A stretch of 64,000 nucleotides of DNA from Litoreibacter arenae DSM 19593 (GCF_000442275.2 NZ_KE557306.1:840959-904958); one strand, 5' to 3'; positions 19,455-28,101 are shown, counted from the stretch's first letter. Program-made: numbers and translations. The notes: generated by a model not told the origin, from the letters alone.

Positions 19455-20886
19455 TCGCTTCTATCGAGACGATATCGGCTGCCAGCGACAAATCTGCCCT
19501 GAATTGCTGCAAGACCTGCTCGCGCCGGACGGCGTCCGTCAGCCGCAGAATGTAGGACGGGTGGTAGGTGATCAGGACCGGCACCCCGTCCGAGCCATTC
19601 TCGACCGTTCCGCGCCGCGTGCTCAGTGCCTTGCCATCGCCCGTCAGCGCCAGAGCGGCGGTCGCGCCCATGGCCACCACCAGTTTCGGGGACACTTCCC
19701 GAAGCTCCGCGTGCAGCCACCACTTGCAATGATCGATCTCCGATGTGTTGGGTCGCTGGTGTATCCGGCGCTTTCCACGCGGCGTGAATTTGAAGTGTTT
19801 GACGGCGTTGGTCAGGTAGAGTTGTGACCTGTCCAGACCCACCGCCTGCGCGGAGGCGTCGAATAGCTGCCCCGCCGGTCCCACGAAGGGGCGGCCCTGC
19901 AAATCCTCCAGATCGCCCGGCTGCTCCCCCACGATCATCAGGTCAGCGTCCGGCGGCCCCTCCCCCGGTACGGCTTGCGTGGCGCATTCGTGCAGCGGGC
20001 AGCGTGTGCAGGCGCGGATGGCGGCTGGCAAATCCTCTGCCGGATGCGCCCATGCCGACACGTTGCGGCTTTGCATCGCCTGAGCTTGTGCGGCGCGGGC
20101 GGGTGGCAATGTCGGTGCGGCCTCCGCCATCGCCCGCGCGCGGGCCGGTGCAGTCGCGATCAACTCGGCGATAGCAGCCGCTTCGGGCATGTTCTTCCAG
20201 TATTTCTTCGGCATTTCGGACTGCATCGCCTGAACCTTGAGGCGCGCCGGATTAAAGATATTGCGGAAATAGGTGACCCACAAATCCTCATGCGCGTCAC
20301 TGGGCAAGTCCGGCTTCGGCTGGTCCAGATCGAAACTCAGCACCCCGTCGGTGCAATAGGCGGAGACGTCCGGTGTCAGGATACGCCAGTCCATATCCCC
20401 GAAACGCCGCCGGAAGAACTGCGCCGTGGGTTCCACCGTGTGATGCGTCGGCTCGAACCACGCGGCGAAGGAACGGCGCGGCGCCTTCGGGTCGCCGATT
20501 TCGCGGAAGCGGACGAACGCTTTCATCTTGTGCTGGCAGCGGCGCACGTTCTTCTCCAGCGCGCGCAGTTTCGCCAGCCCCGCGTCACCACGATCAGTCA
20601 TCAACCATGGCGCGGATTGCAGCCGCCACAGGAATTCGTATAGCCGCGCGAAGCGCTGCGGGTCGCTGTGCCAGACCACGGTTTCTGCCATGGAGATGAA
20701 GCTGCGCGGCACGCTGACCTGCCTCTTTGACGATGGGGCGGTGTGGGTGTCGAACAGCCCCGCTGTTGCGGTGTCGTCGCCCCAACACACTTCCTCCGGC
20801 GGCACGCCTTCAGCCAGAAGTCCGCGGGCGGCGTCCCGCCACGCGGTTGCCGTGCCGATCCTGGGCAAGACGATTGCCCGCGTCAT
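19444..20886 (-). CDS. DUF4130-UdgX fusion, uracil-DNA glycosylase-superfamily protein
   Basis: Two domains in 480 aa. Residues about 1-260 form a DUF4130-type domain of unknown role that elsewhere can be a separate gene beside the same partners. Residues about 285-475 form a family-4-like uracil-DNA glycosylase domain of the UdgX type: GEQPGDLED near residue 320, the UdgX-specific loop KRRIHQRP with H376, and the YHPSYIL motif near 441. Cysteines 293, 296, 301 and 387 are candidate Fe-S ligands. UdgX is known to bind uracil in DNA and become covalently linked through the loop histidine. Its ATG overlaps the stop of the radical-SAM gene by four bases (ATGA). Confidence 0.92.
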   Translation of the reverse strand: MTRAIVLPRIGTATAWRDAARGLLAEGVPPEEVCWGDDTATAGLFDTHTAPSSKRQVSVPRSFISMAETVVWHSDPQRFARLYEFLWRLQSAPWLMTDRGDAGLAKLRALEKNVRRCQHKMKAFVRFREIGDPKAPRRSFAAWFEPTHHTVEPTAQFFRRRFGDMDWRILTPDVSAYCTDGVLSFDLDQPKPDLPSDAHEDLWVTYFRNIFNPARLKVQAMQSEMPKKYWKNMPEAAAIAELIATAPARARAMAEAAPTLPPARAAQAQAMQSRNVSAWAHPAEDLPAAIRACTRCPLHECATQAVPGEGPPDADLMIVGEQPGDLEDLQGRPFVGPAGQLFDASAQAVGLDRSQLYLTNAVKHFKFTPRGKRRIHQRPNTSEIDHCKWWLHAELREVSPKLVVAMGATAALALTGDGKALSTRRGTVENGSDGVPVLITYHPSYILRLTDAVRREQVLQQFRADLSLAADIVSIEATTP

Positions 20887-22118
20887 AGCAGGCTCAACTG
20901 CTGCGGCGGGGGCGCGAACCGCGCTCGCAAATCTGCGCTATCCGTTAGCCCTGCGGGTGACCAACCACCCGCAGTGATGAAAGCCCGCGCCTTTTTCATG
21001 GAGGCCCCGATCCGCACCAGATCCTCGTAGCGCAAATGCCGGTGACGGCGGGTCGTAAGTATCCGCGACACGGTCTTGACCCCGAACCCCGGCACACGCA
21101 GCAGCAACTCCTTGCTGGCGCGGTTCACGTCCAGCGGGAACAGACCGCGATGCGCCAGCGCCCATGCGAGCTTGGGGTCGATTTGCAAATCGAGGTTGCC
21201 GTCCGGCGTCACGGAGGTGATTTCCTCCAGACCAAAACCGTAGAAGCGCAGCAGCCAGTCCGCCTGATAGAGCCGGTGTTCACGCTGCAAGGGCGGGCTG
21301 ATGAGCGGCAGCTTGTCGGTGCTGTCGGGAATGGGCGAGAACGCGGAATAGTAGACCCGCTTGAGCTTGTAGCTGGAATAAAGCCGCGTCGACTGGCCCA
21401 GAACGGTCGCATCGTTCGAGCCGTCCGCGCCGATAATCATCTGGGTGGATTGTCCGGCTGGCGCGAATTTCGGGGGGCGTTTGCCTGTATGGCTCCGGTC
21501 CTTGGCGACCTCCTTTTGTACCCTCACATTCGCCATCGCCTCGCGGATTTGGGCGGGGCGCTTTTCCGGCGCAAAGCGCTCCACCGAGGCGTCAGTGGGC
21601 AGTTCCACATTGATCGAGAGCCGGTCCGCCAGACGGCCCGCCTCCGCGATCAGTTCGGGGGCGGCGTCGGGGATCGTCTTGAGGTGGATATAGCCGCGAA
21701 AGTTCTCCTCCTCGCGCAGCTTGCGGGCGATCTGCACCATGTCCTGCATCGTCGCATCGGGCGAGCGGATGATGCCGGACGACAAAAACAGCCCTTCGAT
21801 ATAGTTGCGGCGGTAGAAGTCGATGGTCAGCTGCACCACTTCATCCACCGAAAACCGCGCGCGTGGCACGTTCGACGACACCCGATTGACGCAATAGCTG
21901 CAATCATAGATGCAAAAATTGGTCATCAGGATTTTCAGCAAACTGATGCACCTGCCATCGGGGGCGTAGGCGTGGCAGATGCCGCTCCCCTCGTTCGAGC
22001 CGATGCTTTTGCCGCCCCGCGAGTCGCGTTTGGTCGACCCCGAAGAGGCGCAGGAGGCGTCGTATTTCGCCGCTTCGCTGAGGATTGCAAGTTTGCGTTC
22101 AAGGGTGAGTTTGGTCAT
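20883..22118 (-). CDS. Radical SAM protein of the UdgX-linked DNA repair/modification family
   Basis: Predicted Fe-S enzyme using S-adenosylmethionine radical chemistry on a DNA-related substrate; the reaction is unknown. The cluster motif CIYDCSYC gives C69, C73 and C76 (numbering from the ATG at 22118, 411 aa). The N-terminus AAKYDASCASSGS is typical of this subfamily. The C-terminus contains a helix-hairpin-helix (LLLRVPGFGVKTVSRIL), consistent with DNA contact. A GTG at 22139 is in frame, but it would put the LexA-like box inside the gene and adds no conserved residues. The downstream UdgX fusion overlaps by four bases, so the two form an operon. Confidence 0.92.
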   Translation of the reverse strand: MTKLTLERKLAILSEAAKYDASCASSGSTKRDSRGGKSIGSNEGSGICHAYAPDGRCISLLKILMTNFCIYDCSYCVNRVSSNVPRARFSVDEVVQLTIDFYRRNYIEGLFLSSGIIRSPDATMQDMVQIARKLREEENFRGYIHLKTIPDAAPELIAEAGRLADRLSINVELPTDASVERFAPEKRPAQIREAMANVRVQKEVAKDRSHTGKRPPKFAPAGQSTQMIIGADGSNDATVLGQSTRLYSSYKLKRVYYSAFSPIPDSTDKLPLISPPLQREHRLYQADWLLRFYGFGLEEITSVTPDGNLDLQIDPKLAWALAHRGLFPLDVNRASKELLLRVPGFGVKTVSRILTTRRHRHLRYEDLVRIGASMKKARAFITAGGWSPAGLTDSADLRARFAPPPQQLSLL

Positions 22119-22120
22119 AT

Positions 22121-22135
22121 GTTCTACATATGTTC
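22121..22135 (-). promoter_or_regulatory. LexA (SOS) box upstream of the radical SAM-UdgX operon
   Basis: GTTC-TACATAT-GTTC (GAAC-N7-GAAC on the other strand) matches exactly the alphaproteobacterial LexA direct-repeat motif also present before recA in this window. It ends two bases before the ATG at 22118, so the promoter must be close or the message nearly leaderless. Confidence 0.75.
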
Positions 22136-22178
22136 TCACGCCGCCTGACGCAATAGCCCTGTTGCGGGCAGCCCTGCC

Positions 22179-22934
22179 CTAGAAGTTGTCCTTGCGCTTG
22201 CGAAGCTCTGCGAAAACCTCCGCATCGCTGGCATGTTCCAGCACCAGTGCCTTGCGGATCAACGGGTCGGCGCAGCGCAGGAACGGGTTGGTCTCCAGTT
22301 CCGCGCCGATTGTGCTTGGCACCGTCGGGTCGCCTTGGTCGCGCAATTGCTCCACCTCGATGGCGCGGTTGCGCAGCGCGATGTTGTCGGGGTCCACCGA
22401 CAGCGCGAATTTGGCATTGGCCAGCGTGTATTCGTGCGAGCAATAGACCTTGGTGTCCTCCGGCAGCTCTGCCAGCTTTTGCAGGCTGTCCCACATCGTC
22501 TCCGGGCTTTCCTCGAACAAGCGGCCACAGCCCATGACGAACAGGGTATCTCCTGTGAAAACAACGCGTTCCGAGGCGATATGAAAGTTCAACATGTCCG
22601 AGGTATGCCCCGGCGTGTGGATCACATCAACCTGCCGCCCTGCGAATGTGAAGCTGTCGCCGCCCGACAAGGCGTGGTCAACGCCGTCAATCCCCGTAGG
22701 GCCGTAAACCTTTGCGCCTGTCGCGGATTTCACCTGAGCCAGTCCGGTCACATGGTCGTGGTGATGATGGGTCACCCATATCTGCGTCAGCGTCCAGCCC
22801 GTCTCCTTCAGCGCGGCCAGATAGGACGTCCCGTCCCCCGCGTCGACTGCGGCGGTTTCGCCGGTGTCGGTGTCGTGGATCAGCACCCCGTAGTTATCGA
22901 GTGGCGGGTGGGGAAATTGATGTATCTCTAACAT
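22179..22934 (-). CDS. gloB: Hydroxyacylglutathione hydrolase (glyoxalase II)
   Basis: Hydrolyses S-lactoylglutathione to lactate and glutathione, the second step of methylglyoxal detoxification. The metallo-beta-lactamase motif THHHHDH gives ligands H56, H58, D60 and H61. Further metal ligands lie in HTPGHT, the GDTLF region and SHEYT, and the C-terminal substrate domain has the family Lys/Arg-rich end (RKRKDNF). At 251 aa it has the normal length. Confidence 0.94.
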   Translation of the reverse strand: MLEIHQFPHPPLDNYGVLIHDTDTGETAAVDAGDGTSYLAALKETGWTLTQIWVTHHHHDHVTGLAQVKSATGAKVYGPTGIDGVDHALSGGDSFTFAGRQVDVIHTPGHTSDMLNFHIASERVVFTGDTLFVMGCGRLFEESPETMWDSLQKLAELPEDTKVYCSHEYTLANAKFALSVDPDNIALRNRAIEVEQLRDQGDPTVPSTIGAELETNPFLRCADPLIRKALVLEHASDAEVFAELRKRKDNF

Positions 22935-22958
22935 GGTGCGGGCCTCCGGCGGTCGGGT

Positions 22959-23723
22959 TCAGGGCTCAGGCGTAAAGCGCTTGGCGCAGTCGCGCAAGGC
23001 GGTGCTGAGCAGCGCAATGTCCGACGCCACTGCCACCATCCGCGCGCCCAAATCGACGTAATGCGCCGCGCGGTCGGCGTCGAAGCTCAACGCGCCTGCG
23101 ATCTTGCCGGACGCCACGATCCGGCGCAGCGCGTCGTCAATCGCCGCCTGCACCTCCGGCGCGTCCAGATCGTGCAAATACCCCATCGAGGCGGCAAGAT
23201 CAGCGGGGCCGATGAATACGCCGTCGACGCCGTTCACCGCGCAAATGGCGTCGAGGTTTTCCAGCGCGGTGACGCTTTCGGCCTGCACCATCAGGCACAC
23301 GCGGTCATTGGCCTGCATCATGTAGTCCTTGTCATGGTTGTACCCCGACGCCCGCACCAGCGATGCCCCGATCCCGCGCGTCCCGTTCGGGAACGCCTTT
23401 GACGGGTAGCGCATCGCGCAGGCCATTTCGTGGGCCTGCTCGGCCGTGTCGACCATCGGCACCACGACCGTATGCAGCCCCAGATCAAGCACCTGCTTGA
23501 TCATCCACGTCTCCGCCTGCGGGATACGCACGCAGGCCTCCGGCCCCAGCACCCGCGCCTGCGCGGCGATGGCGGAGATGTCGTATGGCCCATGCTCCCC
23601 GTCGATCAGGCACCAGTCGAAACCGGCGGTCGATGCGATTTCCGTGCTGGCGGGGCAACCCAGCCCCAGCCAGAGCCCGCGTTGCACCTGTCCTGCCTGA
23701 AGCCTCGCTTTCAGTGATCCCAT
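22959..23723 (-). CDS. HpcH/HpaI-family class II aldolase
   Basis: Predicted metal-dependent pyruvate aldolase acting on a 2-keto-4-hydroxy acid. The 254-aa protein has a TIM barrel with CLIDGEHGPYD (D41, E43, H44), VRIPQ (R66), the metal-binding Glu in MVQAES and Asp in GVFIGPADL, all as in HpaI. Divergently transcribed from a TRAP transporter across a 101-base region with two palindromes, which suggests that the transporter supplies its substrate or precursor. The substrate is not known; 2,4-dihydroxyhept-2-enedioate and sugar-acid-type keto acids are the family choices. Confidence 0.86.
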   Translation of the reverse strand: MGSLKARLQAGQVQRGLWLGLGCPASTEIASTAGFDWCLIDGEHGPYDISAIAAQARVLGPEACVRIPQAETWMIKQVLDLGLHTVVVPMVDTAEQAHEMACAMRYPSKAFPNGTRGIGASLVRASGYNHDKDYMMQANDRVCLMVQAESVTALENLDAICAVNGVDGVFIGPADLAASMGYLHDLDAPEVQAAIDDALRRIVASGKIAGALSFDADRAAHYVDLGARMVAVASDIALLSTALRDCAKRFTPEP

Positions 23724-23745
23724 ATGACTACCTTTCGAAACAAAA

Positions 23746-23760
23746 CGGGTTGAACCCGTG
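23746..23760. promoter_or_regulatory. Palindrome in the aldolase/TRAP divergent promoter region
   Basis: ACGGGTT-G-AACCCGT, a perfect 7-1-7 palindrome, 22 bases from the aldolase start. The position suits a shared operator. Confidence 0.5.
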
Positions 23761-23794
23761 CGGAATTAATCCCATGCTCTGTCTCATAAATTTG

Positions 23795-23809
23795 GATGAA
23801 ATACATCCT
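23795..23809. promoter_or_regulatory. Second inverted repeat near the TRAP binding-protein start
   Basis: GGATG-AAATA-CATCC, a perfect 5-5-5 inverted repeat just before the ribosome site of the TRAP binding-protein gene. It may be an operator, and it is short enough to be chance. Confidence 0.35.
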
Positions 23810-23824
23810 GTCTGGGAGGACTCT

Positions 23825-24838
23825 ATGAAAAAACTTATGAAAACCACTTCGGTGGTGGCCCTGACCTTTGCATTTGTCGGCGAAGCTGCGGCGACGGAAT
23901 GGAACGTCTCTGTCTGGGGCAAACGCCGCGCGTTTACCGAACATGTTGAGAAGCTGGCCGAGCTGGTCGCCGAGAAGACCGGCGGCGAATTCACCATGAA
24001 TGTCAGCTATGGCGGCTTGTCGAAGAACCGCGAGAACCTCGACGGTATCTCCATCGGCGCGTTTGAGATGGCGCAATTCTGCGCAGGCTATCACCCCGAC
24101 AAGAACCGCGTTGTGACCGTGCTGGAGCTGCCCTTCCTTGGTGTGTCGAACCTTGAGGAAGAGGTCGCGGTGTCCAATGCGGTCTACGCCCACCCTGCCG
24201 CCACCGAGGAAATGGCGCAGTGGAATGCAAAGCTTCTGATGACCTCGCCCATGCCGCAATACAACATCGTCGGCACCGGCGAGCCGCGCGACACCCTTGA
24301 GAAGATGCAAGGCATGCGCGTTCGGGCGACCGGCGGGCTCGGTGCCGCATTCGAGGCCGCAGGCGCGGTGCCGACATCGGTGACCGCGACAGAGGCTTAT
24401 CAGGCGATGGAATCGGGCGTCGTGGACACCGTGGCCTTCGCCCAGCATGCCCACCTGTCTTTCGGCACGATCAATCAGGCCGACTGGTGGACTGCCAACC
24501 TGAACCCCGGCACGGTCAACTGCCCGGTGGTCGTCAACATCGACGCCTATGAGGCGCTGTCCGACGAAGAGCGCGACGCGCTCGACAGCTCCGTCCCCGA
24601 AGCGCTGGACCACTACCTTGCCAACTATGGCGAGTTGTTGAAGCGGTGGGACGAAGTGCTTGAGGAAAAAGGCGTGGAGAAGGTCGAGATTGACCAATCG
24701 GTGATCGACGAGTTCCGCGCCAAGGCCGCCGACCCTGCCCGCGAGGCATGGATCGCGGATATGGAGGCACAAGGTATTCCCGGTCAGGAGCTTTATGACC
24801 TCGTGGTGAAAACGCTCGCCGACAAGCGCGGCAGCTAA
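23825..24838 (+). CDS. TRAP transporter periplasmic binding protein (DctP family)
   Basis: Captures a small carboxylate in the periplasm for the DctQM permease. A signal peptide ends near residue 23 (GEAAA). The DctP fold follows, with the conserved arginine in GMRVRATGG (near residue 166) that binds the ligand carboxylate. The ATG at 23825 has a strong ribosome site (GGGAGGA), fixing the protein at 337 aa. First gene of a three-gene TRAP operon, separated from dctQ by a strong hairpin. The ligand is unknown; the divergent HpaI aldolase hints at a hydroxy or keto acid. Confidence 0.92.
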   Translation: MKKLMKTTSVVALTFAFVGEAAATEWNVSVWGKRRAFTEHVEKLAELVAEKTGGEFTMNVSYGGLSKNRENLDGISIGAFEMAQFCAGYHPDKNRVVTVLELPFLGVSNLEEEVAVSNAVYAHPAATEEMAQWNAKLLMTSPMPQYNIVGTGEPRDTLEKMQGMRVRATGGLGAAFEAAGAVPTSVTATEAYQAMESGVVDTVAFAQHAHLSFGTINQADWWTANLNPGTVNCPVVVNIDAYEALSDEERDALDSSVPEALDHYLANYGELLKRWDEVLEEKGVEKVEIDQSVIDEFRAKAADPAREAWIADMEAQGIPGQELYDLVVKTLADKRGS

Positions 24839-24848
24839 CGCCCAAAAC

Positions 24849-24871
24849 GCGGCGCCCCAAGCGGGCGCCGC
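24849..24871 (+). promoter_or_regulatory. Intercistronic hairpin between the TRAP binding-protein and small-permease genes
   Basis: GCGGCGCCC-CAAGC-GGGCGCCGC, a perfect 9-bp stem without a following T-run. It is likely to stabilise the upstream message rather than terminate fully. Confidence 0.6.
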
Positions 24872-24894
24872 AACCTTATCGGGGGACATCGCTT

Positions 24895-25524
24895 ATGGCC
24901 GGATCAGCCGCCGTGCTGGAAGACTCCAGTCTTCTCAGCAGGCTCGACCGCGCATTGCTGCCGCTGGAGCGCTTCTTTGCGTTGCAATCAGGCTTGGCGG
25001 TGTTTTCCCTGATGTTTCTGGCCGCCTATTCCGTGACGGGGCGCAAATTCTTCAACATGCCGCTGTCGGGCTATGTGGACTACATCGAGGCGGCCATGCC
25101 CCTGATCGCTTTCATGGGGGTCTCTTACGTCCAGCGCTCCGGCGGGCATATCCGCATGGACATCCTGATCGCGGCGCTGAAAGGCCGCGCGTTGTGGCTG
25201 TTCGAATTGGTGTCCGTTCTGCTGATCCTGCTGCTGATCGTCGGGCTGATCTGGGGAAGCTGGGCGCATTTCGACCGCTCCTTCGATATGAGCAAACCAT
25301 TGTGGAGCCGGGACAGCTCCATTGATATCGGGCTGCCGATCTGGCCGTCGAAGCTGCTGGTCCCCGTCGCGTTCTCGGTCCTTGCATTGCGCCTGATCCT
25401 GCAAGCCTGGGGCTATGCCCGCGCCTTTGTGCTGGGGCTGGAAAATCCAGTCGCGGTGCCGCTGATCCTGACTGTGGCCGAGCAGGCCCGCCTTGAGGCG
25501 GATGCCTTGGAAGGGGCCGACTAG
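24895..25524 (+). CDS. TRAP transporter small permease (DctQ family)
   Basis: Four-helix membrane subunit that pairs with the large permease. The 209-aa protein has four hydrophobic segments, near residues 40-60, 65-80, 100-125 and 155-175, with the conserved GVSYVQRSGGHIRMDIL loop. The ATG at 24895 follows GGGGGACATC. The DctM-type gene begins directly after its stop codon. Confidence 0.9.
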   Translation: MAGSAAVLEDSSLLSRLDRALLPLERFFALQSGLAVFSLMFLAAYSVTGRKFFNMPLSGYVDYIEAAMPLIAFMGVSYVQRSGGHIRMDILIAALKGRALWLFELVSVLLILLLIVGLIWGSWAHFDRSFDMSKPLWSRDSSIDIGLPIWPSKLLVPVAFSVLALRLILQAWGYARAFVLGLENPVAVPLILTVAEQARLEADALEGAD

Positions 25525-26925
25525 ATGGATGAGATCACCATTGGCCTGTGGGTCACGGGCGGCATGCTCGTCATGGTCGTTCTGGGCATGCGCGTGGCTT
25601 TTGCGGCAGCTATGGCCGGATTGGTCGGGCTGGTCTGGTTGCGCTGGAACGGGTTTGACTACGACCCCGACCGGTTGTGGAAATCCATCGAGATCAGCGT
25701 GAAGATCGCGGGCCAAGTGCCTCATTCCAAGGTATCTTCTCAGGCGCTTAGCCTGATCCCGACTTTCATCCTGATTGGCTATCTCGCCTATTACGCCAAG
25801 CTGACCACCGCCCTGTTCGAGGCGGCCAAACGTTGGATCGCGTGGGTGCCCGGCGGTTTGGCCGTGTCGACGATCTTCGCCACTGCCGGGTTCGCGGCGG
25901 TGTCCGGCGCGTCCGTGGCAACAGCCGCAGTCTTCGCCCGCATCGCCATCCCCGAGATGCTCAAGATCGGCTACAACAAGCAGTTCGCAGCCGGCGTGGT
26001 CGCGGCGGGCGGCACCTTGGCGTCTCTCATCCCGCCCTCCGCCATCCTCGTGATATACGCGATCATTGTGGAGCAGGACGTGGGCAAACTGCTGCTGGCA
26101 GGCTTCATTCCCGGTGCGTTCTCGGCAGTGGTCTATGCGTTGCTCATCATCGGTATCGCCGTGGTGTTCAAAAACGTAGGCCCGCCAGTGTCCGGCTTCA
26201 CATGGCGCGAGCGTTTCGTGTCGCTGCCGCCTGCCCTGCCCATCGTCGCGGTGGTCGTGATCATTATCTTTTTCGTCTACAACCCGTTCGGCGACGCGTG
26301 GGGCACGCCCACCGAGGGCGGCGCCGTGGGCGCGTTTATCGTATTTCTCATGGCGCTCTATCGCGGGATGCGGTGGGGCCAGTTGAAAGAGGCCCTGCTG
26401 GAGACCGCCAAGCTGACGGTGATGATCTTCACGATCATCTGGGGCGTGCTGATCTACGTGCGCTTCCTTGGCTTCGCCGACCTGCCCGGCGCGTTTTCGG
26501 ATTGGATCACCTCGCTGGAGATGTCACCGATGCTGATCCTTGTGTGCATCCTGCTGGCTTACGCGGTGCTGGGCATGTTCATGGACGCGATCGGGATGCT
26601 GCTGCTGACCCTGCCGGTGGTCTATCCGGCGGTCATGGCGCTGAATGGCGGCGAGACGGTTGCAGCCGCCGACAGCGCGTTCGGCATGTCGGGCACGATG
26701 TGTGCGATCTGGTTCGGGATATTGGTGGTCAAAATGGCGGAGTTCTGTCTGATCACGCCGCCCATCGGGTTGAACTGTTTTGTCGTCGCGGGCGTGCGGG
26801 ACGACCTGACCGTGCAGGATGTGTTCAAGGGCGTGACACCGTTTTTTATCGCGGACGGGCTGACTATTGCGATGCTGGTGGCGTTTCCGTCCATCGTGCT
26901 CTGGCTGCCGTCGCTTGCGGGGTAG
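25525..26925 (+). CDS. TRAP transporter large permease (DctM family)
   Basis: Twelve-helix sodium-coupled transport subunit, 466 aa. Conserved segments include GFAAVSGASVATAAVF near residue 125 and GGTLASLIPPSAILVIYA near 158. The C-terminal GLNCFVVAGV is typical. The ATG immediately follows the TAG of the small permease. Followed by a copy of the 3'-end sequence element at 26932. Confidence 0.94.
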   Translation: MDEITIGLWVTGGMLVMVVLGMRVAFAAAMAGLVGLVWLRWNGFDYDPDRLWKSIEISVKIAGQVPHSKVSSQALSLIPTFILIGYLAYYAKLTTALFEAAKRWIAWVPGGLAVSTIFATAGFAAVSGASVATAAVFARIAIPEMLKIGYNKQFAAGVVAAGGTLASLIPPSAILVIYAIIVEQDVGKLLLAGFIPGAFSAVVYALLIIGIAVVFKNVGPPVSGFTWRERFVSLPPALPIVAVVVIIIFFVYNPFGDAWGTPTEGGAVGAFIVFLMALYRGMRWGQLKEALLETAKLTVMIFTIIWGVLIYVRFLGFADLPGAFSDWITSLEMSPMLILVCILLAYAVLGMFMDAIGMLLLTLPVVYPAVMALNGGETVAAADSAFGMSGTMCAIWFGILVVKMAEFCLITPPIGLNCFVVAGVRDDLTVQDVFKGVTPFFIADGLTIAMLVAFPSIVLWLPSLAG

Positions 26926-26931
26926 CCGTGG

Positions 26932-27008
26932 TTTTTGAGTATTTGGGACCAAATGGAGACAGGGTGTTGCGCTTCCTGACCAGAGCGCGCGGCGGTTAAC
27001 CTTAATGG
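26932..27008 (+). repeat. 3'-end sequence element, copy A (composite 77 bases)
   Basis: Starts seven bases after the TRAP large-permease stop. The left box contains TTTGAGTATTT and ACCAAATGGAGAC, and the right box is GGTTAACCTTAATGG at 26994. The same two boxes, 75 bases end to end, occur in opposite orientation at 33832-33906, while the middle part differs. It fills most of the gap to the convergent sugar dehydrogenase gene. Confidence 0.6.
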
Positions 27009-27012
27009 ACTG

Positions 27013-28101
27013 TTACGGAGTGATCTCGTAGAGCGCGCCGTCATAGACCGACAGGAACCAGATTTCGCCATTGGGCCCTTCGACGACATCGCGCACCCGG
27101 CCTGTCTCGGGGGCGCTCAGGCGTTCCTCGGCCATGGTTTCACCGTCGAGCCGCGAGATCATGTCGAATTTCAGGGAGCCCACGAAGATGTCGCCTGTCC
27201 ATTCGGGCCAGAGCTTGCCGGAATAGATCATCATCCCCGAGGGCGCGATGGACGGGTCCCAGTAGTGCACCGGTTGCTCCATGCCGTCCTTGGCGGTTCC
27301 TTCGCCGATTTTTGCACCCGAGTAATGGCGCCCGTAGCTGATGACCGGCCAGCCGTAATTCGCGCCAGCGGTGATCGCGTTGACCTCGTCGCCACCTTGT
27401 GCGCCGTGTTCCGAGATGTAGAGGTTTCCCTTCAGGTCCAGCGCCGCGCCTTGCGGGTTGCGGTGGCCGTAGGAGTAGATTTCTGGCTCCGCGCCGGGCA
27501 TGCCGACGAAGGGATTGTCCGGGGGCACGACGCCGCTGCGGCGCAGACGCACCACCGTGCCATTGTGGTTTTGCAGGTTCTGAGCCTCCGGCCGCTCGCC
27601 CCGCTCGCCTATGGTCATGAAGATCGTGCCGTCATGCGCCTCGACGATGCGAGAGCCGAAATGTTTGGCCTGCGTGCTGCCGGCCGCCTGCTGGAAGATA
27701 CGTTTGAACCCGACCAGCTCGGTGCCGATGGTGTTGAGTTTGCCGAGGCCCAACGCGGTGCCGTAGCTGTCACCGTCACGGTTGGCGTAGCTGAGATAGA
27801 CCTCCCGGCTTTCCTCGAAATCGCGCGGGATCATGATGTCGAGCAAGCCGCCCTGCCCGCGATCCACCACCTCCGGCACGCCAGCCACGTTCACGCGGGT
27901 GCCATCAGAAAGCAGATGAATGAGGGTGCCGCCGCGTTCGCTGACCAGTATTCCGCCGTCGGGCAGTGGCGCGACCGCCCAAGGCTCGTCGAACCCGTCG
28001 GCAATCTTGGTGATTTTAAGCGTCCCGACGCTGGACTCGAGCGCGCAGGCGGGGGCTGCGACAGCCAGTACTATGGAAAACAGGGCGATTTTCGGGGTCA
28101 T
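27013..28101 (-). CDS. PQQ-dependent sugar dehydrogenase-like protein (Asd/YliI type)
   Basis: Predicted soluble periplasmic aldose dehydrogenase. The 362-aa form starts at MTPKIALFSIVLAV with a signal peptide to about residue 21. The six-bladed beta-propeller of the GSDH family is recognisable by ADGFDEPWAVAPLPDGG, YGHRNPQG and the signature GDEVNAITAGANYGWPVISYG near the middle of the protein. Whether PQQ is made by this strain is not shown here. Convergent with the TRAP genes. The frame extends 36 bases upstream without a better start. Confidence 0.88.
   Translation of the reverse strand: MTPKIALFSIVLAVAAPACALESSVGTLKITKIADGFDEPWAVAPLPDGGILVSERGGTLIHLLSDGTRVNVAGVPEVVDRGQGGLLDIMIPRDFEESREVYLSYANRDGDSYGTALGLGKLNTIGTELVGFKRIFQQAAGSTQAKHFGSRIVEAHDGTIFMTIGERGERPEAQNLQNHNGTVVRLRRSGVVPPDNPFVGMPGAEPEIYSYGHRNPQGAALDLKGNLYISEHGAQGGDEVNAITAGANYGWPVISYGRHYSGAKIGEGTAKDGMEQPVHYWDPSIAPSGMMIYSGKLWPEWTGDIFVGSLKFDMISRLDGETMAEERLSAPETGRVRDVVEGPNGEIWFLSVYDGALYEITP

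Noticed and set aside
26994-27008. GGTTAACCTTAATGG read as a CtrA site
   Set aside because: The TTAA units are only two bases apart. The sequence is better explained as part of the composite repeat shared with 33832-33906.
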